From Photobacterium indicum (GTDB lineage Bacteria; Pseudomonadota; Gammaproteobacteria; Enterobacterales; Vibrionaceae), in assembly GCF_003026215.1 (NCBI RefSeq), contig NZ_PYOC01000006.1, positions 62,001 through 126,000 of the forward strand: DNA of 64,000 nucleotides. The letters run 5' to 3'. How positions within the stretch are numbered: the first letter of the stretch is position 1; each line of letters starts with the position of its first letter. This document shows, piece after piece, positions 34,987 through 44,826 of the stretch. The notes under the pieces are model-generated. The model was given only the letters and a program-made list of their open reading frames with translations. It was not told where the DNA came from and searched no databases. The translations under genes were made by a program, and so were the position numbers.

Positions 34987-37341
34987 TTACTTCTTCGCTT
35001 TGGCAAATGCCGCGGCAAACGCACCACCCATAGCGCCGCCTGCTGAGTTATTACCTTGGTTACTCTTTGGGTTATTACTACTACCGCGATTATTACTCTG
35101 TGCATTATGGTTTGCAGTGCTGCGTGCTTGGTTTTGCTGTGGCTTACGAGCGGGTTTTTCTTGTCCCGGTTCGTCGCTCATGCGCATCGACATGGCAATA
35201 CGTTTACGTTGCAAATCCACTTCCATTACCTTTACTTTCACCACATCACCGGCTTTAACAACTTCACGTGGGTCAGAGATGAATTTATCTGATAGTGCTG
35301 AAATATGTACCAAACCATCTTGGTGAACACCGACATCAACGAAGGCACCAAAGTTAGTCACGTTGGTGATAACACCTTCCAAAATCATGCCTGGTATTAA
35401 GTCTTTTACTTCGTTAACACCTTCAGCAAACGTGGCGGTTTTGAATTCAGGACGGGGATCGCGACCGGGCTTATCAAGTTCGCTGATAATATCGGTAACC
35501 GTTGGTAGGCCAAACTTTTCATCAGTATAGTCAGCAGCATTTAGGCTGCGTAAAAATTCCGTGTTACCAATGATGGCATCCATTGCTTTGCTGTTATTCG
35601 TGGCAATGGTTTTTACTACAGCATACGATTCGGGGTGAACCGCCGAGCTATCGAGTGGGTTTTTACCGTTCATGATCCGTAAGAACCCCGCACATTGTTC
35701 AAAAGCTTTTGGCCCCAAACGTGCGACTTTTTTCAAGGTAGTACGGCTTTCGAAACGGCCGTGCTCATCACGATAATCAACCACATTCTGCGCCATGGTT
35801 TTGGTTAAGCCAGCGACTCGTGTGAGTAGGGCTGCTGATGCGGTATTTACATCCACCCCCACGCCGTTTACACAGTCTTCCACGACAGCATCAAGACGTT
35901 TAGCCAACATGCTTTGGCTTACATCATGCTGATATTGACCGACACCAATCGCTTTAGGATCAATTTTCACCAGTTCTGCCAACGGATCTTGTAGGCGGCG
36001 ACCAATTGAGACGGCACCACGGATCGTTACATCCAGATCAGGGAATTCATTAGCTGCAAGTTCAGAAGCCGAGTAAACAGATGCACCTGCTTCGCTGACC
36101 ATCACGCTTTGAATTTTGAGGTTGTTGTCTTTTAAGATCTTGGCAACAAAGGCATCTGTTTCACGTGAAGCAGTTCCGTTTCCGATAGCAATTAAGTTTA
36201 CTTGGTGTTTGTTTAATAATGCTAAAACCGCGGCTTCAGATTGTGCCACTTGACGCTGTGGCTGATGCGGGTAAATGGTGGCGATATCGACTAATTTACC
36301 CGTAGTATCAATTACTGCGACTTTACAGCCAGTGCGTAAACCTGGGTCGAGTGCCAATGTGGTACGCGGGCCTGCTGGTGCCGCCATCAGTAAATCACTC
36401 AGGTTGTCAGCAAATACCTGCATAGCACCGTCTTCGGCTTTTTCACGCAATGCACTCATTAGTTCGGTTTCCATGTGCATTAATATTTTAATGCGCCATG
36501 CCCAGCTAATGACTTGCTTACGCCATGCATCGGCAGGTTGTGTACCGATTTTGACGCCATAATGATCAGCAATAATGATTTCACAGTAAGAGCCGCGTAC
36601 GCCTTCTTCTTGATTAGGATCCGCGTTTAATGATAGTTGCAAGAAGCCTTCATTACGGCCACGGAACATGGCGAGCGCACGGTGCGACGGTACATTTTTG
36701 AGTCGTTCATTATGCTCGAAATAATCTTTAAACTTCGCGCCTTCTTGTTCTTTGCCTGCCACTACGCAAGAGGTAAATTCGGCATTGGTTTGAAGTTGAC
36801 TGCGGATTTTATGCAGCAGTGCGGCATCTTCGGCAAAGCGTTCCATCAAGATAGCGCGAGCGCCATCAAGTGCCGCTTTGGTGTCGGCAATGCTTTTGTC
36901 TGCATTGATATATTGAGCTGCTGTTGCTTCTGGCTCGTTAGTGGGTTGCTGCCACAATGTATCGGCAAGCGGTTCTAATCCGGCTTCTATAGCGATCTGT
37001 CCTTTGGTGCGACGCTTTTGTTTATAAGGCAGGTACAGATCTTCTAAGCGTGTTTTACTGCCAGCTGAATTAATTTCAGCTTCCAATTGTGAGGTTAGTT
37101 TTCCTTGCTCGGTAATTGCTTTAAGGATGGTTTTGCGGCGATCATCCAATTCACGCAAGTACCCTAGGCGGGATTCCAGGTTACGTAGCTGAGTATCATC
37201 CAGCCCGTTGGTGACTTCTTTACGGTAACGCGAAATAAAAGGAACCGTATTACCGTCATCTAGCAGAGTGACTGCGGCTGTAACTTGCTCAAGGCGAACA
37301 TTCAGTTCGCTGGCAATCATCTGATTGATAGAGTTGCTCAT
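34987..37341 (-). CDS. tex: Tex-type RNA-binding transcription accessory protein
   Basis: 784 aa from the ATG at 37341 (an ATG at 37365 is possible). Domain order as in Tex/YhgF: N-terminal helical part ([18 protein letters not shown]), YqgF-like RNase H domain ([18 protein letters not shown]), helix-hairpin-helix ([17 protein letters not shown]), and a C-terminal S1 RNA-binding domain ([20 protein letters not shown]) with a Asn/Gly/Ser-rich, basic tail. Tex is needed for full toxin or virulence gene expression in some species. In E. coli its neighbour is greB; here they are 8.5 kb apart. Confidence 0.93.
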   Translation of the reverse strand: MSNSINQMIASELNVRLEQVTAAVTLLDDGNTVPFISRYRKEVTNGLDDTQLRNLESRLGYLRELDDRRKTILKAITEQGKLTSQLEAEINSAGSKTRLEDLYLPYKQKRRTKGQIAIEAGLEPLADTLWQQPTNEPEATAAQYINADKSIADTKAALDGARAILMERFAEDAALLHKIRSQLQTNAEFTSCVVAGKEQEGAKFKDYFEHNERLKNVPSHRALAMFRGRNEGFLQLSLNADPNQEEGVRGSYCEIIIADHYGVKIGTQPADAWRKQVISWAWRIKILMHMETELMSALREKAEDGAMQVFADNLSDLLMAAPAGPRTTLALDPGLRTGCKVAVIDTTGKLVDIATIYPHQPQRQVAQSEAAVLALLNKHQVNLIAIGNGTASRETDAFVAKILKDNNLKIQSVMVSEAGASVYSASELAANEFPDLDVTIRGAVSIGRRLQDPLAELVKIDPKAIGVGQYQHDVSQSMLAKRLDAVVEDCVNGVGVDVNTASAALLTRVAGLTKTMAQNVVDYRDEHGRFESRTTLKKVARLGPKAFEQCAGFLRIMNGKNPLDSSAVHPESYAVVKTIATNNSKAMDAIIGNTEFLRSLNAADYTDEKFGLPTVTDIISELDKPGRDPRPEFKTATFAEGVNEVKDLIPGMILEGVITNVTNFGAFVDVGVHQDGLVHISALSDKFISDPREVVKAGDVVKVKVMEVDLQRKRIAMSMRMSDEPGQEKPARKPQQNQARSTANHNAQSNNRGSSNNPKSNQGNNSAGGAMGGAFAAAFAKAKK

Positions 37342-37456
37342 CCGTTGGTATCTCTTGGTTGCCATAAACTATGCACTGTATTCTACGGAGGATTCCGTTG
37401 GTGACAAGGTATGGCATGTTAAGAGTGTGTCAGTGCCCAGCTTCTCGGTAATAAAA

Positions 37457-37503
37457 AACCAGCAAACGATTACTCTTGCTTGCTGGAAGGCTGGTTTTTT
37501 TGT
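37457..37503 (-). terminator. Terminator after the DUF3726-like gene
   Basis: On the minus strand AACCAGC pairs with GCTGGTT around a large structured loop, followed by TTTTTTATT. It would close the seven-gene operon. Confidence 0.6.
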
Positions 37504-37538
37504 ACTCGTTAGGCTTTTAAATCGACAGTAGTGCGGCG

Positions 37539-38273
37539 TTATACGTAGGGCAGAGATTCACCAGCACCTAAACGTGACGCATCACTGGATTCAACTAATA
37601 TTCCCCCCGCCGTTTGCTTGATTTTGAGCCAGTCAGATTTATTGACCGTCACACCATGTTGCCAAGCATGCTGTTTTGCAGCAGCAAGGCTGGCAGATGA
37701 AATGTGCTGATGGTGCTCTGTTACTGTCGGTTGTGGAATAGGTGTTTTGCTGATCTCTATCGTCAAAGAATGCGTATTCATTGTTGATTCAGCCGTGGAG
37801 AGGTAAATATCAGGCAAGATGTATCCCGCATTCAGTACATACACGATATGTTTAGGAGCACTGCCGTTATACCACTGCGCTTTTACCGATAAGCCTTTAC
37901 CCGCCAGTTTGACCAGTTCACCAAAGGCTAGCCAGCGGTTATGGCATTGCTCAATGTGTAAGGTAATTGTGGGTTGGTTGACCAACTTTTCAATGGTGTA
38001 ATCCAACAAGGTCGGTAAGTGACATAAGATACTGCAACCGTGTAGATTCGCCGTTAGCTGTGAGCCTGTAAAAGCATCGACCTGTACAGGGCCATCGTTT
38101 TCATTTTTCATGAAGGCGAGGGCATTCACAAAATGTTGGACACCATTTAATCCGGCCATTTCTAAATCAGCCACCATATTGGCGATCATGTCTGATTCAC
38201 CACAATGTCGGTGCAATCCATCGAAGGCTTTGGCACTGAGTACGACCAATTCGTTGTGTGATACTTGCATCAT
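37539..38273 (-). CDS. DUF3726-like protein, last gene of the betaine-type cluster
   Basis: A 244-aa soluble protein with no signal peptide and no motif I can assign to an enzyme class. It starts SHNELVVLSAKAFDGLHRHCG..DMIANMVADLEMAGLNG, which resembles proteins annotated DUF3726 (family call from memory, moderate). The C-terminal 50 residues (GVTVNKSDWLKIKQTAGGILVESSDASRLGAGES) recall a short domain present in the same family. Its ATG overlaps the stop of the 570-aa gene by 4 bases, so the two products are probably made together and may form one complex. Confidence 0.6.
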   Translation of the reverse strand: MMQVSHNELVVLSAKAFDGLHRHCGESDMIANMVADLEMAGLNGVQHFVNALAFMKNENDGPVQVDAFTGSQLTANLHGCSILCHLPTLLDYTIEKLVNQPTITLHIEQCHNRWLAFGELVKLAGKGLSVKAQWYNGSAPKHIVYVLNAGYILPDIYLSTAESTMNTHSLTIEISKTPIPQPTVTEHHQHISSASLAAAKQHAWQHGVTVNKSDWLKIKQTAGGILVESSDASRLGAGESLPYV

Positions 38274-39982
38274 GCTTGTGCCTCCGGTGTTGATTCAGTG
38301 TTTGTGGGTAATAGTGGAAATAACCACTCTTGGTCGTGAATTTCGTCTGTTAAAGGAGCCCCTTGGAAGAAGGTGACTCGCACCCAACGATCTGAGCGAG
38401 GGTCAAACTTTGTGGCGCCAAACATGGCTAACTTGCAACGTAATAAGTGCATTGGTAAGGCATGTTGGTTTAAGACATTCATTTGAATATCACCCATTGG
38501 GCAATGCCCGAGAGTCCATGCACGACGTGCAATAGAACGATATTGTGGTTGATGTAGTAGAAACTCAGCCAAGGTTTGCGACGGTTCTACGGCAGCCAAT
38601 GCAGCATGTAAGCGATAAACCTGACGCGCTATATCGAGGGCCAACTCACGATCATCACCAGGTTCTTCACCACGAATCCCCATTCTTGGTTCTTCTTTGT
38701 CTTCAGAACGGTACCAAAACCAATAGCTATTTTCGGCAGAGAAAAAGTCGATATCCAGTGCCCAGCGGTAGCGCTCTTTCAATACTTCTGTCAGTTTTTG
38801 AACGGTGATTCCGGGTGCCAATGCTAGTGTTTCATCGGCATTCATGCTGTTTTCGTGGCTATCCACTAATTCTGGATACAGCTCCATGATGCACGAAATC
38901 GTTATTTCTTGGGCTTCGTTACAATATTGCTGGTTATCTTCAATTAACTGTTTCCATTGCCACTGTTTTTGTTGAGCAGTAGTGATTTTAGCCATGATGT
39001 TGTGAATGTTACTGATCGCTTCAGCGTTCAATTTTTGTTGATGTTCGTTAATGGTGACAACTTGCGTAAGGTGCGCAATGGCGCGGTCTAATAACGGGTA
39101 AATAGCCTGACTGGCAGCTGGTGTAATGATGCATACTGATACCGCTGCAAGGGCTTTTTCGCGTTCTGACAACCATTGGTCGACAATACGCGGATGACGA
39201 ATTAGGTAGGGTGCCATCCCTAGTCCTGTTGCATTCCCTACCCCTAAATAACGCTGCAATGGACGAGCCAGCAGAGCGGCTTTAGTGCCACCTTGTTGTT
39301 TAGCTAAGAAATGCACCCAATCAAGACTGAATTGGCGCAACATATAGACTGCACACATTTGAGCACTGAAAGAGAGATTGAAGTCTGGGTTATCATCTAA
39401 AATTTCAAAATCTGCAATGCCAAATTTACCGTTACCATACACCGCAGTGGTACGTAAGATATAGCCAACATCTGCTAAGACTTGTGAGTCAGGTTGTTGC
39501 CCTTCAGCCAGTGAAGTGACTAAATGTTCGAATACCCGCACACTTTTATTGGCGCGAGCAAGCACCAATACTTGGCTCGAGTTACGGCCCGCTTCTTGGA
39601 GTGGCACATTGTTTTGTAACTGGTTTAAAAATGCTTTATCAATATCACCTTGTACCAGTGCAAACGTTACATCCCACTTTTCAGCGATCACGCGGTCGTT
39701 ACGTTCTTCATCGGCAATCGCATCAGAAAAGACCACCAAGTGGTAGTGATGGTTTGGCGTCTCTAAGCGGTATACTGCCACCCCAAACCCTTGTTCGGAA
39801 ATATCCCACTGAGCTAGAGATACAGCCCACTTCTGATTAGCCATACGACGGATCAAGCTACGTACAAAACTGATACGACTTTGATGCATTGCGCCCAATC
39901 GCTCTGGTGCCATTACCGTATCTGGGTGGCGTAATTGTGATTGGGTTCCAGTACAACGATGTGCATCCATATTGCTCACCAT
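38270..39982 (-). CDS. 570-aa protein of no recognised family, in the betaine-type cluster
   Basis: A soluble protein with no signal peptide or membrane span and no P-loop, Rossmann, radical-SAM or Cys-cluster motif that I can see. Notable stretches: QKWAVSLAQWDISEQGFGVA, VYRLETPNHHYHLVVFSD, VYGNGKFGIADFEIL, LGVGNATGLGMAPYLIRHPR, DIDFFSAENSYWFWYRSEDK and GHCPMGDIQMNVLNQ. The Gly-rich GNATGLGMAP and the aromatic-rich SYWFWYR look like conserved active-site or binding stretches. The start is ATG 39982 or, with a better SD (GGTGAG), ATG 39970. Its position between a betaine transporter and a DUF3726-like gene suggests it helps convert the imported compound. Confidence 0.65.
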   Translation of the reverse strand: MVSNMDAHRCTGTQSQLRHPDTVMAPERLGAMHQSRISFVRSLIRRMANQKWAVSLAQWDISEQGFGVAVYRLETPNHHYHLVVFSDAIADEERNDRVIAEKWDVTFALVQGDIDKAFLNQLQNNVPLQEAGRNSSQVLVLARANKSVRVFEHLVTSLAEGQQPDSQVLADVGYILRTTAVYGNGKFGIADFEILDDNPDFNLSFSAQMCAVYMLRQFSLDWVHFLAKQQGGTKAALLARPLQRYLGVGNATGLGMAPYLIRHPRIVDQWLSEREKALAAVSVCIITPAASQAIYPLLDRAIAHLTQVVTINEHQQKLNAEAISNIHNIMAKITTAQQKQWQWKQLIEDNQQYCNEAQEITISCIMELYPELVDSHENSMNADETLALAPGITVQKLTEVLKERYRWALDIDFFSAENSYWFWYRSEDKEEPRMGIRGEEPGDDRELALDIARQVYRLHAALAAVEPSQTLAEFLLHQPQYRSIARRAWTLGHCPMGDIQMNVLNQHALPMHLLRCKLAMFGATKFDPRSDRWVRVTFFQGAPLTDEIHDQEWLFPLLPTNTESTPEAQA

Positions 39983-40065
39983 GATTCTATTCTTTGAGTT
40001 TTAGTCACTCATTATTGATAAAGGCAGCAAGGTTCACTGCCCGACCTAAGTAGATAAGTTGCGCG

Positions 40066-41628
40066 TTATAAACCTTGTTCCTTTGCCATTTCCCTTGCCA
40101 TTTTTGGGGCATTCCACAGTGATGGCAACAAGATAAGAGAAACGGGGACTGCAGTGATGACGATAAAAGACTGCAACGCCGAGACACCACCTGAACCTAA
40201 GGAGATGAGGATGAGTGCTGTTACTCCCATCATTACTCCCCAAAATATGCGAATAGCAGCATTTGGCTCGGTGTCGCCACTGACCACCACACTAATGGTG
40301 TAGGTCATTGAGTCGCCGGTTGTGACAATGAAGATCGTTGTCAGAATAAGAAACAGAATCGAGACAATGAGTGGAAACGGCAGCTGTTGAGTAATGGCGA
40401 GTAGGGCGGCAGGAAGGTTGAAACCTTCGAAAGCTTTACTGACGGAACCTGGATCGGCCATTTCAAATGCAACGCCGGAACCGCCGACGACAGTAAACCA
40501 GAAGCAAGTAATAATCGGTGCGATGATACTCACCGCCATCACTAATTGACGGATAGTACGACCACGCGAAATACGGGCAATAAAGATCGCCATCATAGGG
40601 CCATAACCGATGAACCAGCCCCAGAAGAATACTGTCCACCAGCTTAGCCAACCTTCATCACCGCGGTAGGTTGCCATCGGAATGAAGTTGTCGATCATGC
40701 TGCCGACACCTTGAATGTAGCTATTTACAATGAAATTTGTAGGGCCAACAATCATGATGTAGGCCATTAAGCCAACCGCTAAAATGATGTTATAGCGACT
40801 CAGAATTTGAATCCCGCGATTCAGGCCGCTTAAGGCTGATAAGGTATAAATAGCAATCGCACAAAGGATCACGATAAATTGGGTGGTAAAGCCGTCAGGA
40901 ATATCAAATAACGCATTTAATGCAAAGCTGATTTGTAGCCCTAGGAATCCGATTGGGCCGATTGTTCCCGCGGCGACAGCAATAATGCAACAAGCATCAA
41001 TCATTGCACCGGTTAAGCCTGTTAATGCGCGTTTACCAAGAATGGGGTAGAGCAAAGTACGCGGCTGCAGTGGTAATCCTTTATCGTAGTGCAGATGCAT
41101 TAATACAATTGAAGTTAAGCTGCCAAGAATAGCCCATGCGAGGAATCCCCAGTGCATAAATGATTGTGATAAGGCATTAATTGCATTTTGTTGAGGGCTT
41201 TCTTGTGCCCCGAACAATGGTGGCGGGCTCATATAGTGAGCGATAGGCTCGGCGGCAGCCCAAAATACTCCGCCTCCCGCAAGCAGGGTACATAGGATGA
41301 TCGCCATCCAACGGAAACCGTCTATTTCAGGCTTATCAAGCGCGCCTAAGCGAACGTGTCCGGTATGGCCTACGGCTAAAACGAGGCTGATCAAAAAAGT
41401 AAGTAATAATAATACTTGCCAATAAGGACCAAAAATTGTCACCGACCAAGAAAAGCCAGCATTGACTAAATCTGAGAGTAAAGCATTGTCGTACAATGCA
41501 AGCATGACAAAAAGGGCAATAAATCCACCACTCATCCATAAGGCGGGGTTATCGAGCCCGAGCTTTTCGGCTGTCGATTGTGGTGTTGGAATATGTTCAG
41601 CTTTTACAGCATTGGTGAAGTCGGACAT
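40066..41628 (-). CDS. BCCT family betaine/carnitine/choline-type transporter
   Basis: 520-aa sodium- or proton-coupled carrier with 12 spans. The family signature lies in LSWWTVFFWGWFIGYGPMMA followed by IFIARISRGRTIRQLV. WFTVVGGSGVAFEM also fits BCCT proteins. The substrate is probably a quaternary ammonium compound. It lacks the long charged C-terminal tail of osmosensing BetP-type carriers, which argues for a catabolic rather than osmotic role (inference). Fourth gene of the operon, 95 bases after the dipeptidase gene. Confidence 0.88.
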   Translation of the reverse strand: MSDFTNAVKAEHIPTPQSTAEKLGLDNPALWMSGGFIALFVMLALYDNALLSDLVNAGFSWSVTIFGPYWQVLLLLTFLISLVLAVGHTGHVRLGALDKPEIDGFRWMAIILCTLLAGGGVFWAAAEPIAHYMSPPPLFGAQESPQQNAINALSQSFMHWGFLAWAILGSLTSIVLMHLHYDKGLPLQPRTLLYPILGKRALTGLTGAMIDACCIIAVAAGTIGPIGFLGLQISFALNALFDIPDGFTTQFIVILCAIAIYTLSALSGLNRGIQILSRYNIILAVGLMAYIMIVGPTNFIVNSYIQGVGSMIDNFIPMATYRGDEGWLSWWTVFFWGWFIGYGPMMAIFIARISRGRTIRQLVMAVSIIAPIITCFWFTVVGGSGVAFEMADPGSVSKAFEGFNLPAALLAITQQLPFPLIVSILFLILTTIFIVTTGDSMTYTISVVVSGDTEPNAAIRIFWGVMMGVTALILISLGSGGVSALQSFIVITAVPVSLILLPSLWNAPKMAREMAKEQGL

Positions 41629-41723
41629 TGTGTATCTCCAGGCGTCGTTATTGGTATTGCTTGGACAAAATGTTTGCTATCGGCCCGCTTAAGGTAATTA
41701 TTATGCGCAGGCCTTGATTGAGT

Positions 41724-42713
41724 TTAGCTGACTGGTGTTAAGCCATCCTGTAAGAAGTTGAACCAGTTTTCTCCCATGACTTGGCTGCTTTCTGTTTCGC
41801 TGAAGCCTTGCCTTATCAAGCCGTGGTAAATGTTTTCCATTCCTTTGCTGTCACAAAACCACGGAAGTGCATCAGGCCAGCCTGAATTACTTGACGACCC
41901 CTCACCGTAGTCCATGGCTTTCGACCAACGACCATTTCGCATCCACTCCAGCACTTCCTGTGGTTGGTTCAGGCACAAATCACTGCCAATGGCGAGGTGC
42001 TCAACGCCAACTAGCTCGGCGCTATCTGCGACCATTTGGCAGAATGCTTCTAAGGTACATTGGCTGCTATTCGGCAAGTGGAACGGATATAAACTGAATC
42101 CAATCAAACCGCCGCGATTGGCTAATGATTCAATGACTTCATTCGATTTATTTCGTAACGCTGGGTGCGCAAAATTCGGGTTTGCATGGCTGATACAAAT
42201 AGGGCGAGAAGAAATATCAATAGCTTCTAGCGTTGAACGCTCAGCACTGTGAGACATATCCACAATCATTCCCACTCGATTCATCTCGGCAATGGCTTGC
42301 TTGCCAAAGCGGGTTACGCCGGCATCTTCTTGCTCATAACATCCTGTCGCTAATAGACTTTGGTTGTTATAAGTCAGCTGCATGATCAGTAACCCTTGTT
42401 GGCGCATCACACTGATCAGGCCGATCTCATCCTCAATCGGTGAGCAATTTTGCGCACCTAGGAAGATACCGACACGCCCAGTTGCTTTGGCTGTAGTGAC
42501 ATCTTCCATGCTCATTATCGGCATAATGAGATCACTGTTGTGCTCAAAATGAAGATTCCATTGTGCAAAGCGTGTTAGGGTTTCGCGTGCTGTTTCGTGG
42601 TAAACCACGGTGGCATGAACAGCGGTAATACCGCTCGCTTTCAGTGTTTCAAAATACGCGCGATCCCAATTGCAGTACTGCAAACCATCAATAATGATAC
42701 GGTCCTGATACAT
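41724..42713 (-). CDS. M19 (renal dipeptidase) family protein with altered metal site
   Basis: 329 aa. It keeps the second-metal histidines (SHS, His155; SHANP, His176), the substrate Arg in LRNKSNE (187) and Asp245 (AIGSD). The first-metal HxD of classical renal dipeptidases is replaced: IIDGLQY has Leu11 and Tyr13 where H and D are expected, and the bridging Glu is Gln88 (LGAQN). Proteins of this DGLQ type occur beside dimethylglycine/betaine catabolic genes in pseudomonads (from memory). It probably hydrolyses an amide-like intermediate rather than a dipeptide. Ten bases after the aldehyde dehydrogenase gene. Confidence 0.8.
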   Translation of the reverse strand: MYQDRIIIDGLQYCNWDRAYFETLKASGITAVHATVVYHETARETLTRFAQWNLHFEHNSDLIMPIMSMEDVTTAKATGRVGIFLGAQNCSPIEDEIGLISVMRQQGLLIMQLTYNNQSLLATGCYEQEDAGVTRFGKQAIAEMNRVGMIVDMSHSAERSTLEAIDISSRPICISHANPNFAHPALRNKSNEVIESLANRGGLIGFSLYPFHLPNSSQCTLEAFCQMVADSAELVGVEHLAIGSDLCLNQPQEVLEWMRNGRWSKAMDYGEGSSSNSGWPDALPWFCDSKGMENIYHGLIRQGFSETESSQVMGENWFNFLQDGLTPVS

Positions 42714-42722
42714 AGACGTTCC

Positions 42723-44171
42723 TTAGTAAGGGCGCTGGTAAGCGGTTTTTACAATGGTATAGAACTCTTTCGCGTACTGGCCTTGCTCCCGGGGCCCAAA
42801 GCTCGATTGTTTACGGCCACCAAATGGCACGTGATAATCGGTACCTGCTGTTGGTAGGTTAACCATGACACAGCCTGTTTGCGCTTGTTGCTTGAACAAT
42901 GCGCTGGTGCGCAGGCTTTGCGTGATGATGCCGCCCGTTAAGCCAAAACGTGTATCGTTGGCTGTTGCAATTGCTTCCTCAAGATCGTTGACGCGAATAA
43001 CACTCGCCATCGGAGCGAAGACTTCTTCTTGGTTTACATCCCAACCGTTTTTCGTATTCAAGAACAAGGTCGGCGACATGTAATAACCTTCATGTTCTAG
43101 GTTAAGTTGCTCGCCACCAAAGGCTAATTCAGCACCATGCCCACGAGCTTTATCTATCCATGACATGTTTGATGCGAGTTGCTTGTCATCTACCACTGGC
43201 CCCATGAACACACCATCTTGTAGCGCGTGACCAATTTTTAATGTGCTCATACGTTTGATTAGGGCATCAACGTACGCATCGTGAATGCTATCGAGTACGA
43301 CCAATCGCGAAGAGGCGGTACATTTCTGACCTGCACCCGAGAACGAGCCCATAATGGTGGCTTCAACGGCAGTGTGAATATCGGCATCATCAGCGATGAC
43401 CAGGGCGTTTTTACTGCCCATTTCTAACTGACAACGAACAAAATTAGGGGCAGTGGCTGTTGCGACTTTTCGACCTGTATCGACAGAGCCAGTGAAGCTA
43501 ACGGCATTGATTTGGTCTGAATTAATAAGGGTGTTACCGACTTCAGAGCCGCTGCCGAGTACCAAGTTGAAAGTACCGGCAGGCAAGCCTTGACGATGAA
43601 TGATTTCTGTTAATGCCACGGCACTGGCTGGGGTAAGGTTGGCAGGTTTCCAGATAACACTGTTACCAAAGGCCAGCGCGGGGGCAATTTTCCATGCCGC
43701 TGTTGCGGTTGGGAAGTTCCAAGGAGAGATGATCGCGACAACACCAACGGCTTCTCGACTCACTTCGACTGATACGCCAGGACGAGTCGATTGCGCTAGG
43801 TCGCCCATTTGGCGCAGAACTTCTGCCGCATAGTATTGAAAGAATTGACCAGCACGGAAGATTTCACCACGGCCTTCTGCAAAAGGTTTACCTTCTTCGC
43901 TAGAGAGCAATGTGCCCAACTCATCGCAACGAGCAATAAGCTCATCACCGATAGCTTGCAATACTTTTTGCTTGTGCTCTAACGGGGTTTTTTCCCATTC
44001 AGGCTGCGCTGTATTAGCTGCATCAATTGCTTGTTGCACTTGCTGTTGGCTTGCTTGTGCAAAATTACCTAATTGCTGAGAGATATCTGAAGGGTTGATG
44101 TTGGCTACAGTAGAGATGCCTGATTGCCATTCACCAGCAATGTAGAGGGCTTTTTCTGCTTCAAATGTCAT
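42723..44171 (-). CDS. NAD(P)-dependent aldehyde dehydrogenase
   Basis: 482 aa. Active-site Cys284 (GAGQKCTASSRLVV), general-base Glu250 (QLEMGSKNALVI) and the cofactor Lys174 (IWKPANLTPAS) are intact, with the oxyanion Asn in PWNFP (152). The overall pattern (SFTGSVDTGRKVATATAPN, C-terminal TDYHVPFGGRKQSSFGPREQG) resembles alpha-ketoglutarate semialdehyde or succinate semialdehyde dehydrogenases. Here it probably oxidises an aldehyde made from the transported compound to a carboxylic acid. Confidence 0.88.
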   Translation of the reverse strand: MTFEAEKALYIAGEWQSGISTVANINPSDISQQLGNFAQASQQQVQQAIDAANTAQPEWEKTPLEHKQKVLQAIGDELIARCDELGTLLSSEEGKPFAEGRGEIFRAGQFFQYYAAEVLRQMGDLAQSTRPGVSVEVSREAVGVVAIISPWNFPTATAAWKIAPALAFGNSVIWKPANLTPASAVALTEIIHRQGLPAGTFNLVLGSGSEVGNTLINSDQINAVSFTGSVDTGRKVATATAPNFVRCQLEMGSKNALVIADDADIHTAVEATIMGSFSGAGQKCTASSRLVVLDSIHDAYVDALIKRMSTLKIGHALQDGVFMGPVVDDKQLASNMSWIDKARGHGAELAFGGEQLNLEHEGYYMSPTLFLNTKNGWDVNQEEVFAPMASVIRVNDLEEAIATANDTRFGLTGGIITQSLRTSALFKQQAQTGCVMVNLPTAGTDYHVPFGGRKQSSFGPREQGQYAKEFYTIVKTAYQRPY

Positions 44172-44265
44172 GAGAAATCCTTGTTATGTGACGTAATTGA
44201 ATTAGGGCTATTTTTACGTTTTGCGTAGTCTTTTAATGCTTCGGCACTAATGCTTAGAGCGCTGT

Positions 44266-44658
44266 TTATGAGTCGACGGCAGCGTAAACCACAAGCTCAA
44301 CCAGCATTTCTTCACGCGCTAAACCTGCTACAACAACGGCTGCACGGTTAGGGTAAGGGGCGTTGAAGTATTCTGCGTAGACTTGGTTGACGGTAGCAAG
44401 GTAGCTGCGATCGGTAACATAGATCAGTACTTGTAATACCGCATCGGTAGAAACGCCTGCGCATTCAAGGGTATGAACTAGGTTATTCATGGTTTGGCGT
44501 GTTTGCGCTTCGATACCACCCTCAACAACGACACCTTGCTGATCAATTGGGATTTGTGCTGTATACAATGTGCCGTTATTCACGACAGCCCACTCTAAGG
44601 GTGCTTTAGATGCGAAGAGCTCTGTTTTTACAGGTGTTTTGGCTAGTTGGGCTGGCAT
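44266..44658 (-). CDS. RidA family (YjgF/YER057c) enamine/imine deaminase
   Basis: 130 aa. Family features: a β-strand start with LYTAQIPIDQQG, TRQTMNNLVHTLECAGVS, and the active-site Arg105 in PYPNRAAVVVAGL with Glu121 in LVELVVYAAV. RidA proteins hydrolyse reactive enamine or imine intermediates to ketones and ammonia. As first gene of this catabolic operon it suggests that an amine-derived imine arises in the pathway. Confidence 0.85.
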   Translation of the reverse strand: MPAQLAKTPVKTELFASKAPLEWAVVNNGTLYTAQIPIDQQGVVVEGGIEAQTRQTMNNLVHTLECAGVSTDAVLQVLIYVTDRSYLATVNQVYAEYFNAPYPNRAAVVVAGLAREEMLVELVVYAAVDS

Positions 44659-44747
44659 AGATTATCTCATTATGTTGCATATATGTTTCAGCGTGGTTAA
44701 ATCATGCATAAAAAATAGTGATAAATCTAACGCTTTATTTTTGACAA

Positions 44748-44768
44748 TTGATAAGTTTTATTTATCAA
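44748..44768. promoter_or_regulatory. LysR-type operator candidate
   Basis: TTGATAA-N7-TTATCAA, perfect 7-bp arms containing the T-N11-A pattern of LysR-type sites. A TTGACA (44741-44746) overlaps its edge as a possible -35 of the regulator gene. It is the only strong palindrome in the divergent control region (44659-44826). Confidence 0.6.
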
Positions 44769-44826
44769 TAGAGGAGGATTGAAGTTCGGTTGCTCACAAA
44801 CGAGTAAAAAAAGGATGCGTTGATAA

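Noticed and set aside
35000..35326. Plus-strand frames opposite the 3' end of tex
   Set aside because: Antisense shadows of a clearly conserved Tex protein; their Leu/Pro-rich composition mirrors the low-complexity tail of Tex.
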